DNA of 64,000 nt from Hanamia caeni (GTDB lineage: Bacteria > Bacteroidota > Bacteroidia > Chitinophagales > Chitinophagaceae): NCBI RefSeq assembly GCF_003721595.1, contig NZ_RJJR01000004.1, forward strand, positions 62,001 to 126,000. Reading direction: 5' to 3'. Below the pieces are notes generated by a model. That model saw only the letters and a program-made list of their open reading frames with translations, had not been told where the DNA came from and searched no databases. The translations under genes and the position numbers were made by a program. This document shows positions 8,109-15,942 of the stretch, piece after piece (position 1 is the first letter of the stretch; each line of letters opens with the position of its first letter).

Positions 8109-8250
8109 ATAAAAGATTTTAACTTTTTTAGATACTGGTAATTATAATTTGCTAATTATTTCAAAATTGGCAGAGATGTAAGCCTTAAAAGCTTTTTCCT
8201 GCGGTAAAGGTTTGGAATAAGGCGAACCATAGTATTTTTTGATGAAAGAC

Positions 8251-9807
8251 TTACCTTCTGTGGCGGCTTTTCATATATTTTTCATGAATTATTTCTTCCA
8301 TAGGTTTATCGTACACCTTGCTTTCCACCCATGAAATTACATCCAGGTAGGCAAACGAACGGGTTTCAAAACGGTTTTTTTCAAGATGTTTGATTTTTTT
8401 CAGAAACTGCTCCAGTTCAGGCTTTAACAACGATGATTTGACCTTAAAGGAATGGCGCAAAAAAGTAAAAATCGCTTCTTCCACGATGGTTAAATTTTTC
8501 ATTCTTGCAAAAAACCGATATACGGATTTGATAAGGGATTCTAATATTTCCTCGTTGCCAATTTCATAATGCGAAATCAAATGCATCAGCCGTGCATAAC
8601 ATTGCAAATCATTGCGCAGGCCCTGGTGGTTGTCATTAATTATTTTGTGCAAATAATCAATTGCCCTTGTGTATTCGCCGGCGCCAAAATAAAGCGATGC
8701 GAATTTATAATTGAAAACCAGTATGCGATGCATATCCACAAACAATTCGTATTCTTTCAATTTCGCTTCTACCTCCGGAACAATTTTGATTCCCTCGCGA
8801 AAATCTCCCTTCATCAAAAACTGGTTGATGCGTGCGCTGTTGATGTAGATGGAGGTATGCGTCCGGAAATTATCATGCTGCCTTGCTGCGGGTGTTTGCG
8901 CAAAAGCTTCAAACTGGTCGAGTGTTTTTTGAAAGGCTTTAAAATTTCTTAAATCAAAATGCGCGTTCAGCAGGTTATGCATGCCCTTGATGTAATGGCC
9001 GGTTTCTACCGAAATCATATTTTTATTTTCATCATAGAGGCCTATCCATTTTTGGCTGTAGCGGTAATACATCAAAAAATCCTGCCTTATAAAAGCATAC
9101 CAGCAATAGCTCTGAAATAAATATAATTTTTCGTAAAACCCATTAATAGCATGGCTATCGGCTGGCAAATTATCTTTGAAAAAAGCCCTGATGTCTTTCT
9201 CATCTTCCACGTTACGGGCATGCCCGTTTTGTATGTACCATCTATAAAGAAGCAACGCCAGGTTAGATAATTTGGTTACCCGGTCAATATGGCCGCTAAT
9301 CTGGAGCGATTCCTCGGCAAGGAGCAAAGTTTTATCAACCGAACTCCGGGTAATGTGGAGCGTTTCAATTTTTTTCTCCAAAGAAACCGCCTGCACCAGG
9401 AAATTCATTTTCTGGTTAGTTCGGGCCATTTCTTTAGCTTTTTCAAGAATATGCAAGCTTTGGATTTTCAACCCTTTATTATACAAAAGCCGGGCGTTAT
9501 CTAAGTGTTCACTCAGCTTCAGGTCAATGTTTTCGTTAGTTTTAAGCAATCGCAGGCTGGCAAGCAATTGTTTGTGCAAATGCGCCTTCAAATTGGCCAG
9601 TTGTGATTTCGAAATATCTTTTAATGATTTTAAAAGACCTTTTTCATCATATTCAGGCAGTTTATCAATGGCATCAAAAAGGCGAATGATTTTAAGGTCT
9701 TGTTTGGACGAACTTCTTTTGATATAAAGTTTAAAATGCCTTTTTTCTGCTTTTTCAAGAGAGTGTACCAACTGGAATAAGGTGTCTGAAAATTGATTGG
9801 GCATCAT
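8251..9807 (-). CDS. large helical TPR-like protein, conserved hypothetical
   Basis: A 518-residue protein with no signal peptide or membrane segment and a strongly helical composition throughout. Segments such as YKFASLYFGAGEYTRAIDYLHKII and RLLYNKGLKIQSLHILEKAKEMA look like tetratricopeptide-type helical hairpins. I recognise the overall type as a Bacteroidota-restricted conserved hypothetical, but no enzymatic motif. It lies alone between rpmH and the umuDC cassette, and its function is unknown. The start is one of two adjacent ATGs (9807 or 9804). Confidence 0.6.
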   Translation of the reverse strand: MMPNQFSDTLFQLVHSLEKAEKRHFKLYIKRSSSKQDLKIIRLFDAIDKLPEYDEKGLLKSLKDISKSQLANLKAHLHKQLLASLRLLKTNENIDLKLSEHLDNARLLYNKGLKIQSLHILEKAKEMARTNQKMNFLVQAVSLEKKIETLHITRSSVDKTLLLAEESLQISGHIDRVTKLSNLALLLYRWYIQNGHARNVEDEKDIRAFFKDNLPADSHAINGFYEKLYLFQSYCWYAFIRQDFLMYYRYSQKWIGLYDENKNMISVETGHYIKGMHNLLNAHFDLRNFKAFQKTLDQFEAFAQTPAARQHDNFRTHTSIYINSARINQFLMKGDFREGIKIVPEVEAKLKEYELFVDMHRILVFNYKFASLYFGAGEYTRAIDYLHKIINDNHQGLRNDLQCYARLMHLISHYEIGNEEILESLIKSVYRFFARMKNLTIVEEAIFTFLRHSFKVKSSLLKPELEQFLKKIKHLEKNRFETRSFAYLDVISWVESKVYDKPMEEIIHEKYMKSRHRR

Positions 9808-10197
9808 TAAGTGTTTTCGCTGTAATGCTTAACTGCAAACAGTTTGAAAAATAAAAGTTGTCTATGCAATAATATTTTGCCTTTTAAGTTTATTATATTG
9901 AAAAGCGAATCCGTTGTAAATTTGTTTCAGAAATAAGTTAATAAAATGGCTTATCCGAAATGGTGACAAATTTCACTATTTTTTCTTCAAGCTGTATGTC
10001 AGCGCAAATTTAATTTAAGAGTCTCATATCAAGCAATACGTTAAAAAGCCCCCCTGTTCTCTACAGGGGGACTTGTTTTTTTAACCAATAAATATTTTTA
10101 AACATTTTATGAGGCAGCAAAAATACTTTACCGGAAGTATAATGCGTTTCATTGGATACAGTAAACAGGCAAATTCTCCCTATTTTTATTTCATCAT
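9808..10197. other. 390-nt intergenic region
   Basis: AT-rich region between the start of the helical protein gene and the end of umuC, both on the minus strand. Apart from the terminator at 10046-10074, I see no gene or repeat. Confidence 0.6.
10046..10074 (-). terminator. bidirectional intrinsic terminator downstream of umuC
   Basis: CCCCCTGT at 10050-10057 pairs with ACAGGGGG at 10063-10070 around a 5-nt loop. The stem extends through one mismatch to AAG/CTT. A-tract on the left and T-tract on the right let it work in both directions; the relevant user is the leftward umuDC unit. Confidence 0.85.
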
Positions 10198-11478
10198 TCA
10201 ATCCACTTTTGCCAATTCTTTCCAGCGGCTGGTATATCGTGGCGAGCGGAATTCGCGTCTCATTTTCCAATCTGTATTAATTCCTGATGAAGCAAATTTT
10301 ATCACATCATCTCTCATGCTGAAATTGATGTTATCCAAAGTATTCATTAATAATCGCTTGTTTGCGGAATCCGCAGGTTGAAATAAATTAGTTTGAATAC
10401 AATTTTCGGGGACAAGACCACTGAGCATTACACCTGCTTTTTTATAAACCCGGCCAGGTTCATAAAGTTGGGTAACCATCTTTAAAGCAGGGATAATTAA
10501 TTCGTTGGTAACAGAGGTGGCTACAGGCAAGGTAGCATACGCACTTATGGTAGCGCCATGACTAAAATTTACGGAAGGGTTTTGCTCTTTGGCTACCATA
10601 AATACCTGGATGGCAGAGGCAACGGAATTTTGCCTTCTGAGCTTTTCTGCCGCCCTGGAAGTATACGTAGAAACGGCTTCCTGTATATCGGAAAGCTTTG
10701 TGACATTTTTGCCAAACATACGCGTGGTCGCTATCATTTTTTTTATTACCAGTTCTTTTCCCAATTCTATACAAGGTATTCCTCTTAATTCTTTGATAAG
10801 CCTTATTCCTACTACGCCGCCCATGTGCGTACGCGCCCATTCTTCCGACATGTTACTCAATTGCCAGGCGTTAGTGATTCCCCAATTGGCCAGTTTTTGG
10901 GCATAGGCCCTTCCGACGCCCCAGAGTTCGCTGATACTTGTTTCCTTCAATACTTTCTTTATCAGGTTTTGATCTTGAAGCGTATAAATACAATTGGTGT
11001 CAGCTTTATTTTTTTTTGCAAGATGATTGGCAATTTTTGCCAGCGTTTTTGTAGGGGCAATGCCAACAGAAACGGAAACTCCTGTCCACTGCTCCACTGT
11101 TTTTCTTAGGTGTAAGGCATGTTCATTAAGAAAATTTTTGTCAACCATGCTCACATCCAAAAAAGCCTCATCCACCGAATACACTTCTACATTTTTTTCG
11201 CCGCAAAGCTTTTTTAAAGTTTCCATTACCCGGTAGCTCATATCGCCATATAAATTATAATTCGATGAAAAGGTAGCTACCTGGTGTTTCTCAATTATAT
11301 CTTTGGCCATAAAAAAAGGGCCTGCCATTTCTACACCCAGTTTTTTTGCTTCATCGCTCCTGGAAATGATGCAGCCATCATTGTTGCTTAACACTACTAC
11401 CGGCTTTTGAATAAGATCAGGCCGGAAAACCCTTTCGCAGGAACAATAAAAACTGTTGCAGTCAACGATCGCTTTCAT
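10198..11478 (-). CDS. umuC: Y-family translesion DNA polymerase, UmuC type
   Basis: The catalytic subunit of a polymerase V-like enzyme that copies across damaged DNA. The 426-residue protein has the palm residues in IVDCNSFYCSCERVF (Asp6) and YSVDEAFLD (Asp103-Glu104), the typical NNDGCIISRS motif near 32-41, and a helix-hairpin-helix region around ELWGVGRAYAQKLANWGI. The C-terminal tail resembles the UmuC-specific DUF4113 region. It starts 24 nt after umuD and is surely co-transcribed with it. The length and motifs suggest an active polymerase, in contrast to its partner UmuD, which lacks its catalytic residues. Confidence 0.93.
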   Translation of the reverse strand: MKAIVDCNSFYCSCERVFRPDLIQKPVVVLSNNDGCIISRSDEAKKLGVEMAGPFFMAKDIIEKHQVATFSSNYNLYGDMSYRVMETLKKLCGEKNVEVYSVDEAFLDVSMVDKNFLNEHALHLRKTVEQWTGVSVSVGIAPTKTLAKIANHLAKKNKADTNCIYTLQDQNLIKKVLKETSISELWGVGRAYAQKLANWGITNAWQLSNMSEEWARTHMGGVVGIRLIKELRGIPCIELGKELVIKKMIATTRMFGKNVTKLSDIQEAVSTYTSRAAEKLRRQNSVASAIQVFMVAKEQNPSVNFSHGATISAYATLPVATSVTNELIIPALKMVTQLYEPGRVYKKAGVMLSGLVPENCIQTNLFQPADSANKRLLMNTLDNINFSMRDDVIKFASSGINTDWKMRREFRSPRYTSRWKELAKVD

Positions 11479-11502
11479 GTTTTTTAAAAATGATTTACTG
11501 AT

Positions 11503-11937
11503 TTAAGGTTTATGAATTACATAAGTAACCACTCCCCAAATAGCAAAATCTTCACACGTAGCATCAATATTTATCGGCGCCAGTTTATTGGAATCGGCCA
11601 GCAGCCTTATCTTATTATTATTTTTCTCAAACCGGCGAATAAGCAGTTCACCATTAAGTACAGCGATAATTACCTTGCCGGTAGCCGCTTTTAATGAGCG
11701 GTCAACCACTACGACATCTTCTTTATAAATCCCAGCTTCTTTCATGACATTGCTGTTTACACGCATAAAAAAAGTTGCCGGCTTGTTCCTGATTAGTTCT
11801 TCGTTTAAATCAATACCCCGTTCCATATAATCATCAGCAGCCGCGCTAAAACCAGTTGCGTTGGTGCTGTGTATGTTTTGCTGAGAAAATCTTTTGGTGC
11901 CGCTGTAAGCGGAATAGTATAATTTATTGGCGTCCAT
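11503..11937 (-). CDS. umuD: UmuD-like S24 protein lacking the Ser-Lys catalytic dyad
   Basis: A 144-residue homologue of UmuD, the polymerase V accessory subunit that normally cleaves itself on RecA filaments. The fold is clear: GFSAAADDYMERGIDLNEELI, FFMRVNSNVMKEAGI, DVVVVDRSL, and GKVIIAVLNGELLIRRF, ending in FAIWGVVTYVI. Aligned by eye with E. coli UmuD, the nucleophile Ser60 falls on Val64 (SNVM instead of GDSM), and Lys97 falls on Arg101 (LLIRR instead of TVKK). The cleavage-site region survives as Thr28-Gly29. Both changes were checked in the nucleotide sequence (GTC and CGC). It should not cleave itself. It is the first gene of the leftward umuDC unit. Confidence 0.88.
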   Translation of the reverse strand: MDANKLYYSAYSGTKRFSQQNIHSTNATGFSAAADDYMERGIDLNEELIRNKPATFFMRVNSNVMKEAGIYKEDVVVVDRSLKAATGKVIIAVLNGELLIRRFEKNNNKIRLLADSNKLAPINIDATCEDFAIWGVVTYVIHKP

Positions 11938-11946
11938 AAAAAAATA

Positions 11947-11976
11947 TTTGTTGTACTAAAAATTTTAGTAAATTTA
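11947..11976. promoter_or_regulatory. divergent promoter with a palindromic operator
   Basis: TACTAAAA at 11954-11961 and TTTTAGTA at 11963-11970 form a perfect 8-bp palindrome with a 1-nt centre. On the plus strand it fills the spacer between TTTG (11947-11950) and TAAATTTA (11969-11976), which matches the Bacteroidota -33/-7 pair at 18-nt spacing except for the last base. TAAATTTA is self-complementary and could also serve as the -7 element of umuD on the other strand. The layout is that of a repressor operator shared by divergent genes, probably the damage-response switch. Confidence 0.65.
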
Positions 11977-12008
11977 TGCTAAATATTTTAATACAAAAAT
12001 TTAAATCT

Positions 12009-12647
12009 ATGAACCATCCATCCTTACATGCGGGTATATACCGCTGTCCTTTTTGCGAATACTTGTTAATATTAAAACCGAACACAAATGTAAATGCGAA
12101 AGTTTTGCAGGTTAAAGAAGAATTTTCCGGAAAGTTTAAAATTCCACAGGCAAAGTATTCTTATCCACATGTTACATTAGTCAACTTTTTACAATTTAAA
12201 ATGGTAGAAAATCGGCTGCTAAATCGTTTGGATAATATCGCAATGGGTTATCGTCCGTTTAGAGTGAGCTTGAAAGATTATGGAAGTTTCCCCAGCCATA
12301 CCGTATTTATAAACATTGAATCAAAACAACAAATCCGAAATCTTGTTAAGGAATTAACAGCGGCACGGCAGTTAATGACTTTGAACAAAGAAAAAAAGCC
12401 ACATTTTATAGATAATCCTCGCCTTACCGTCGGAAGAAGCTTATTGCCATGGCAATATGAGCAGAGCTGGAACGAATATCAACATAAACATTTCACCGCC
12501 AATTTTTTCGCAGAAAGTATGTCTCTTTTGAGAAGACCGCTGGCCATTCAACCGGATGGGAAGATTATACCAGGAAAATATCAAAACGTGATGCAATTCA
12601 ATTTTATCAATTTACCGGGCACAAAACAGGGTGAATTATTTGCATAA
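12009..12647 (+). CDS. 2'-5' RNA ligase-like (2H phosphoesterase) protein
   Basis: About 212 residues, resembling the 2H superfamily (2'-5' RNA ligase/cyclic phosphodiesterase). The first HxT motif is present as YPHVTLVNF (His54-Thr56). At the expected second motif the sequence is NPRLTVGRSL, with Arg138 in place of His, so the two-histidine active site looks incomplete. The start at 12009 is chosen because the ATG at 11976 overlaps the promoter -7 box. The gene is divergent from umuDC, shares its operator, and is followed 52 nt later by the radical SAM gene, which suggests a joint role in a DNA- or RNA-damage response. Confidence 0.72.
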   Translation: MNHPSLHAGIYRCPFCEYLLILKPNTNVNAKVLQVKEEFSGKFKIPQAKYSYPHVTLVNFLQFKMVENRLLNRLDNIAMGYRPFRVSLKDYGSFPSHTVFINIESKQQIRNLVKELTAARQLMTLNKEKKPHFIDNPRLTVGRSLLPWQYEQSWNEYQHKHFTANFFAESMSLLRRPLAIQPDGKIIPGKYQNVMQFNFINLPGTKQGELFA

Positions 12648-12699
12648 ACACCCGATGCTTTTTTAGAAAAAATCATTACGTGTAAAACGACAAAAGAAG

Positions 12700-13809
12700 A
12701 TGAAAAAAGAATTAAAACACGATCATTTCAAAGTGTCGCGTCAAAAACCCGAGGAAAGTGAAGAATATTTATCAGGCCGCGGCGCACAATTTAATACAGC
12801 AAACCGCTTTCTTAAAAACCAGGAAGTAAAAGAAGAAATTGAAGCAATTGATGAATGGGACAATGGAAACGTAGCCACGCAATATTTGGAACAGCAGGTA
12901 AAAAGTATTGTAAACAAAGTAGAAAGTCCTGACCTGGGAATGATGTATAGCATGAATCCTTATGCAGGTTGCGAGCATGGATGCATTTATTGTTATGCGC
13001 GCAATGTTCATGAATACTGGGGCTACAGCGCCGGGCTGGATTTTGAAAGAAAGATTATCGTAAAAGTAAACGCACCGCAGGTGCTTCAAAAAACTTTCAT
13101 GAATTCAAAATGGGAATCGCACCCGATCATGTTAAGTGGCAATACGGATTGTTATCAGCCGGCAGAACAAAAGTATAGATTAACCCGAGGGCTGCTTGAG
13201 GTTTGCAATAAGTTTAATCAGCCGGTCGGAATTCTTACTAAAAATTCATGGATCATCAAAGACAAAGACATTTTGCAGGAAATGGCTGAAAAAAATTTGG
13301 TAACGGCGATGGTTTCTATCACCTCCTTCAATGAAGGATTACGCAGAGTAATGGAGCCGAGAACGGCAACGGCATTGCAACGTTTGAAAGTAATTGAGGA
13401 ATTGAGCAATGCCGGCATTCGTATGGGCGTGATGATGGGACCGATGATTCCCGGGCTGAATGAACATGAGATGCAACGGATTATGAAGGAAGCAAGTGAT
13501 GCGGGGGCAAAATTTACTGCATACACTTTTATACGGTTAAATGGCGCTATCAAATTTTTGTTCCATGATTGGTTGTATAAAAATTTTCCTGACCGTGCTG
13601 ATAAGGTGTGGCATTTGATAGAGGGAAGCCATAATGGAAAAGTGAACGATACCCGCTGGGGCCTGCGCATGAGGGGTGAAGGAAATATCGCCGACCTGGT
13701 CAGCCAGCAATATAAAAAATATGGTAAACTCTATCACATGAATGAAGACAGATGGGAAATGAATACTACCGATTTCAGAAGGCCGGGAGAGCAGGGGAAA
13801 TTATTTTAA
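12700..13809 (+). CDS. PA0069-family radical SAM protein (SplB-like)
   Basis: A 369-residue radical S-adenosylmethionine enzyme. The iron-sulfur ligands are in MNPYAGCEHGCIYCYARN (Cys91, Cys95, Cys98), the CxxxCxxC signature. The N-terminal SGRGAQFNTANRF and the SGNTDCYQPAEQKY segment mark the PA0069/COG1533 group, related to spore photoproduct lyase and often annotated as DNA repair photolyase. The actual reaction of this group is not established. The position in a divergent unit with umuDC and a common operator supports a role in nucleic-acid damage. It converges with murI, leaving 15 nt between stop codons. Confidence 0.88.
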   Translation: MKKELKHDHFKVSRQKPEESEEYLSGRGAQFNTANRFLKNQEVKEEIEAIDEWDNGNVATQYLEQQVKSIVNKVESPDLGMMYSMNPYAGCEHGCIYCYARNVHEYWGYSAGLDFERKIIVKVNAPQVLQKTFMNSKWESHPIMLSGNTDCYQPAEQKYRLTRGLLEVCNKFNQPVGILTKNSWIIKDKDILQEMAEKNLVTAMVSITSFNEGLRRVMEPRTATALQRLKVIEELSNAGIRMGVMMGPMIPGLNEHEMQRIMKEASDAGAKFTAYTFIRLNGAIKFLFHDWLYKNFPDRADKVWHLIEGSHNGKVNDTRWGLRMRGEGNIADLVSQQYKKYGKLYHMNEDRWEMNTTDFRRPGEQGKLF

Positions 13810-13824
13810 ATCTTTGAAAGTATT

Positions 13825-14646
13825 CTACAAATCCACATGCTGTGAATTCACCTTTGTTCCAAAAAATATTTGGGAATGTTGGTCAAAGTCAGGCGCTGAG
13901 TCAGTAGTATAAAATTGCAGTTGCCCGGTTTTGCTGCATTTGTCTTTTATTTCGGGATGGCGTTCCAAATAGTCTGCAAGGCTATCAGCCACTATCTTGC
14001 CCTGGGAAATTACCTGGTAATCCGCGGGCAAATAGGTTTTTATTTTATTTAATAACAATGGATAATGCGTGCAAGCCAATAGAACGGTGTCTATTCCGGG
14101 ATCGGTGTTAAGCAAACTATTCAAATCTTTTTGGATAAAATAATCGGCGCCTTCAGAATCATATTCATTGTTTTCTACCAAAGGCACCCACATTGGGCAG
14201 GCATGCTGGAAAATTTCTGCTTGAGGAAAAAACTTTTTTATTTCAATAGGATAAGAATCTGACTTGACAGTACCCTTCGTTCCAAGCACTCCGATTTTTT
14301 TCGTTTTTGAATAATTGCCAATTATTTCAGCAGTTGGCCTTATCACTCCGAGTACTCTTTTTTGGGCATTATAACCAGGAAGATATTTCAGCTGGATGGT
14401 TCTTAATGCCTTTGCAGAGGCTGTGTTGCATGCAAGAATAATCAGCGGGCAGCCTTTTAAAAAAAGCCATTTCACACATTCGATCGTGTATTCATAAACT
14501 GTTTCGAAAGAGCGTGTGCCATAAGGCGTTCTGGCATTATCGCCCAGGTAAATAAAATCATATTCCGGGAGACGATGTTTTATTTCTTTCAAAACGGTCA
14601 GTCCACCATATCCTGAGTCGAAAACGCCAATCGGAGCTGTCATCAT
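13825..14646 (-). CDS. murI: glutamate racemase
   Basis: Converts L-glutamate to D-glutamate for peptidoglycan synthesis in the cytoplasm. The 273-residue protein has IGVFDSGYGGLTVLKEI at the N-terminus, the first catalytic cysteine in LACNTASAKAL (Cys73), and the second in LLACTHYPLLL (Cys192). The length is normal. It is the last gene of the leftward bamA-ompH-ompH-murI block, but it has a TACTTTTG -7 element just before its start and a strong hairpin upstream, so it probably has its own promoter. Two adjacent ATGs (14646 and 14643) are possible starts. Confidence 0.95.
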   Translation of the reverse strand: MMTAPIGVFDSGYGGLTVLKEIKHRLPEYDFIYLGDNARTPYGTRSFETVYEYTIECVKWLFLKGCPLIILACNTASAKALRTIQLKYLPGYNAQKRVLGVIRPTAEIIGNYSKTKKIGVLGTKGTVKSDSYPIEIKKFFPQAEIFQHACPMWVPLVENNEYDSEGADYFIQKDLNSLLNTDPGIDTVLLACTHYPLLLNKIKTYLPADYQVISQGKIVADSLADYLERHPEIKDKCSKTGQLQFYTTDSAPDFDQHSQIFFGTKVNSQHVDL

Positions 14647-14650
14647 TTGT

Positions 14651-14658
14651 CAAAAGTA
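14651..14658 (-). promoter_or_regulatory. -7 element upstream of murI
   Basis: TACTTTTG on the minus strand is an exact TAnnTTTG match ending 4 nt before the ATG at 14646, which implies an almost leaderless mRNA. It touches the foot of the hairpin at 14657-14690. Confidence 0.45.
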
Positions 14659-14690
14659 AGAAGCCACCCGTTTAATTGGGTGGCTTCTTA
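14657..14690 (-). terminator. strong hairpin between ompH and murI
   Basis: A perfect 13-bp inverted repeat, TAAGAAGCCACCC at 14657-14669 and its complement at 14678-14690, with an 8-nt loop. Read leftward it is followed by CTTTTGAC, a weak U-tract. It probably ends or trims the ompH transcript before murI. Confidence 0.7.
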
Positions 14691-14709
14691 AAATAAAAAT
14701 ATTAATTAT

Positions 14710-15246
14710 TTATGGCTTTGCTGGAGCTGCGGTAGCGGCTGGTTGTTTTAAACCCAGCTTTTTAATTACCAACGGACCGATGTCATTTCCCGGAGGCATT
14801 ACAATCAAAGCTTCTTTTGGCATAATATAAGTGTAGCTATTTTCTTTGGCTACGGCTTCAATAGCATCCTGCAATTTCTTTTGAATAGGAGCTGAAAGTT
14901 CCTGTCTTTTTTGTGCAAACAGATCCTGGATTCTCTGGCTTTCACCGGCAAGCTCCTGCTGTTGTTTCTGAAGATCATTTCTTCGTACTTCTTTCATGCT
15001 GGCGCTGAGCGTGGCTGAATCTTTTAAAAATTTTTGAATGGCATCGTTCAGGGCCTGTTGCTTTTCCTGCGCATTCTGATAAAGAGATTGCTGGTATTGA
15101 TCAAGTTGACTTTGCACAGTAGCTGCTTCAGGCATTAACTGAATAATTTCATCAGCGCTAATATATCCAATCTTTTGAGCGTTAGTCGTCATTGAAATTC
15201 CGAATATTCCGGCGGAAATAAAAAGGAACGTTAGAAATTTTTTCAT
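14710..15246 (-). CDS. OmpH/Skp-family periplasmic chaperone, copy 2
   Basis: A 178-residue exported protein. The N-terminal signal peptide (MKKFLTFLFISAGIFGIS..NA) is followed by QKIGYISADEIIQLMPEA, the conserved start of mature OmpH/Skp. A long helical coiled-coil arm rich in Gln, Lys and Glu follows, then a C-terminal strand region (YTYIMPKEALIVMPPGNDI). Skp trimers hold unfolded outer-membrane proteins in the periplasm on their way to BamA. It is the second of two adjacent paralogues downstream of bamA. The Ala/Pro-rich tail (AATAAPAKP) is a local extension. Confidence 0.9.
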   Translation of the reverse strand: MKKFLTFLFISAGIFGISMTTNAQKIGYISADEIIQLMPEAATVQSQLDQYQQSLYQNAQEKQQALNDAIQKFLKDSATLSASMKEVRRNDLQKQQQELAGESQRIQDLFAQKRQELSAPIQKKLQDAIEAVAKENSYTYIMPKEALIVMPPGNDIGPLVIKKLGLKQPAATAAPAKP

Positions 15247-15321
15247 TTTTGTTTTTGTGGTTTGTTTTTATATAGTGTTTAAAATTTTACTTTCGGCTGC
15301 ACGCGATATCTTGTTTTACAT

Positions 15322-15834
15322 TTATTTAACACCCAATTCTTTCAGCACATCATCGCTCTTGTCCAGTTTTGGGTCGGCAAATATAACAGTAATTCCATCA
15401 CTTTTATCTAAAATGAAATCATATAATTTGGCGACCGCTAATTTTTGAATAGCATTATAAATCTTATCCTGTATAGGCTTTATTAATTCTTCCCTCTTCT
15501 TAAAAAGATCTCCCTGGTAACCAAATCTTTGACGCTGAAGATCTCTGAGCGCTTTTTCTTTGTTAAAAATTTCGTCTTCGCGTTTTTTCTTTAAATCATC
15601 GCTAAGCATTACTTTTTCAGCGTCATAGTCTTTATACATTTTATCCAGTTCTGCTGATTTTTGATCTATTTCCTGCTGCCACATTTTGCTGAATTGATCA
15701 AGCTTTTGTTGGGCCTCAGTATATTCAGGCATTTTGTCGAGAATATATTTTGAGTCAATGACGGCATAGCGCTGGGCGAAGCTGCTTAAACCAGTAGCTA
15801 AAATAAATATTCCAATAAAAAGTAACTTTTTCAT
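15322..15834 (-). CDS. OmpH/Skp-family periplasmic chaperone, copy 1
   Basis: About 170 residues from the chosen start. The signal peptide MKKLLFIGIFILATGLSSFA is followed by QRYAVIDSKYILDKMPEY, the typical OmpH beginning, then a highly charged coiled-coil arm (around KMYKDYDAEKVMLSDDLKKKREDEI) and the closing strands DFILDKSDGITVIFADP. The start at 15834 is preferred over 15897 because only it gives a proper signal peptide. It lies between bamA and the second ompH on the same strand, the usual Bacteroidota outer-membrane assembly operon. Confidence 0.9.
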   Translation of the reverse strand: MKKLLFIGIFILATGLSSFAQRYAVIDSKYILDKMPEYTEAQQKLDQFSKMWQQEIDQKSAELDKMYKDYDAEKVMLSDDLKKKREDEIFNKEKALRDLQRQRFGYQGDLFKKREELIKPIQDKIYNAIQKLAVAKLYDFILDKSDGITVIFADPKLDKSDDVLKELGVK

Positions 15835-15942
15835 ACAATAGGTATTCTTTAAAAAATTATTTCCGTTTTTTGAATTCAAAGTACAGTAAACGGACAAATA
15901 ATATGCTTTTATTTTTGATGCGAAATTTATTGCTGGTTTGAT

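Noticed and set aside
10061..10270. Minus-strand open frame of 69 codons overlapping the end of umuC
   Set aside because: It covers the terminator hairpin and the end of a conserved gene in another frame, and its product has no recognisable features.
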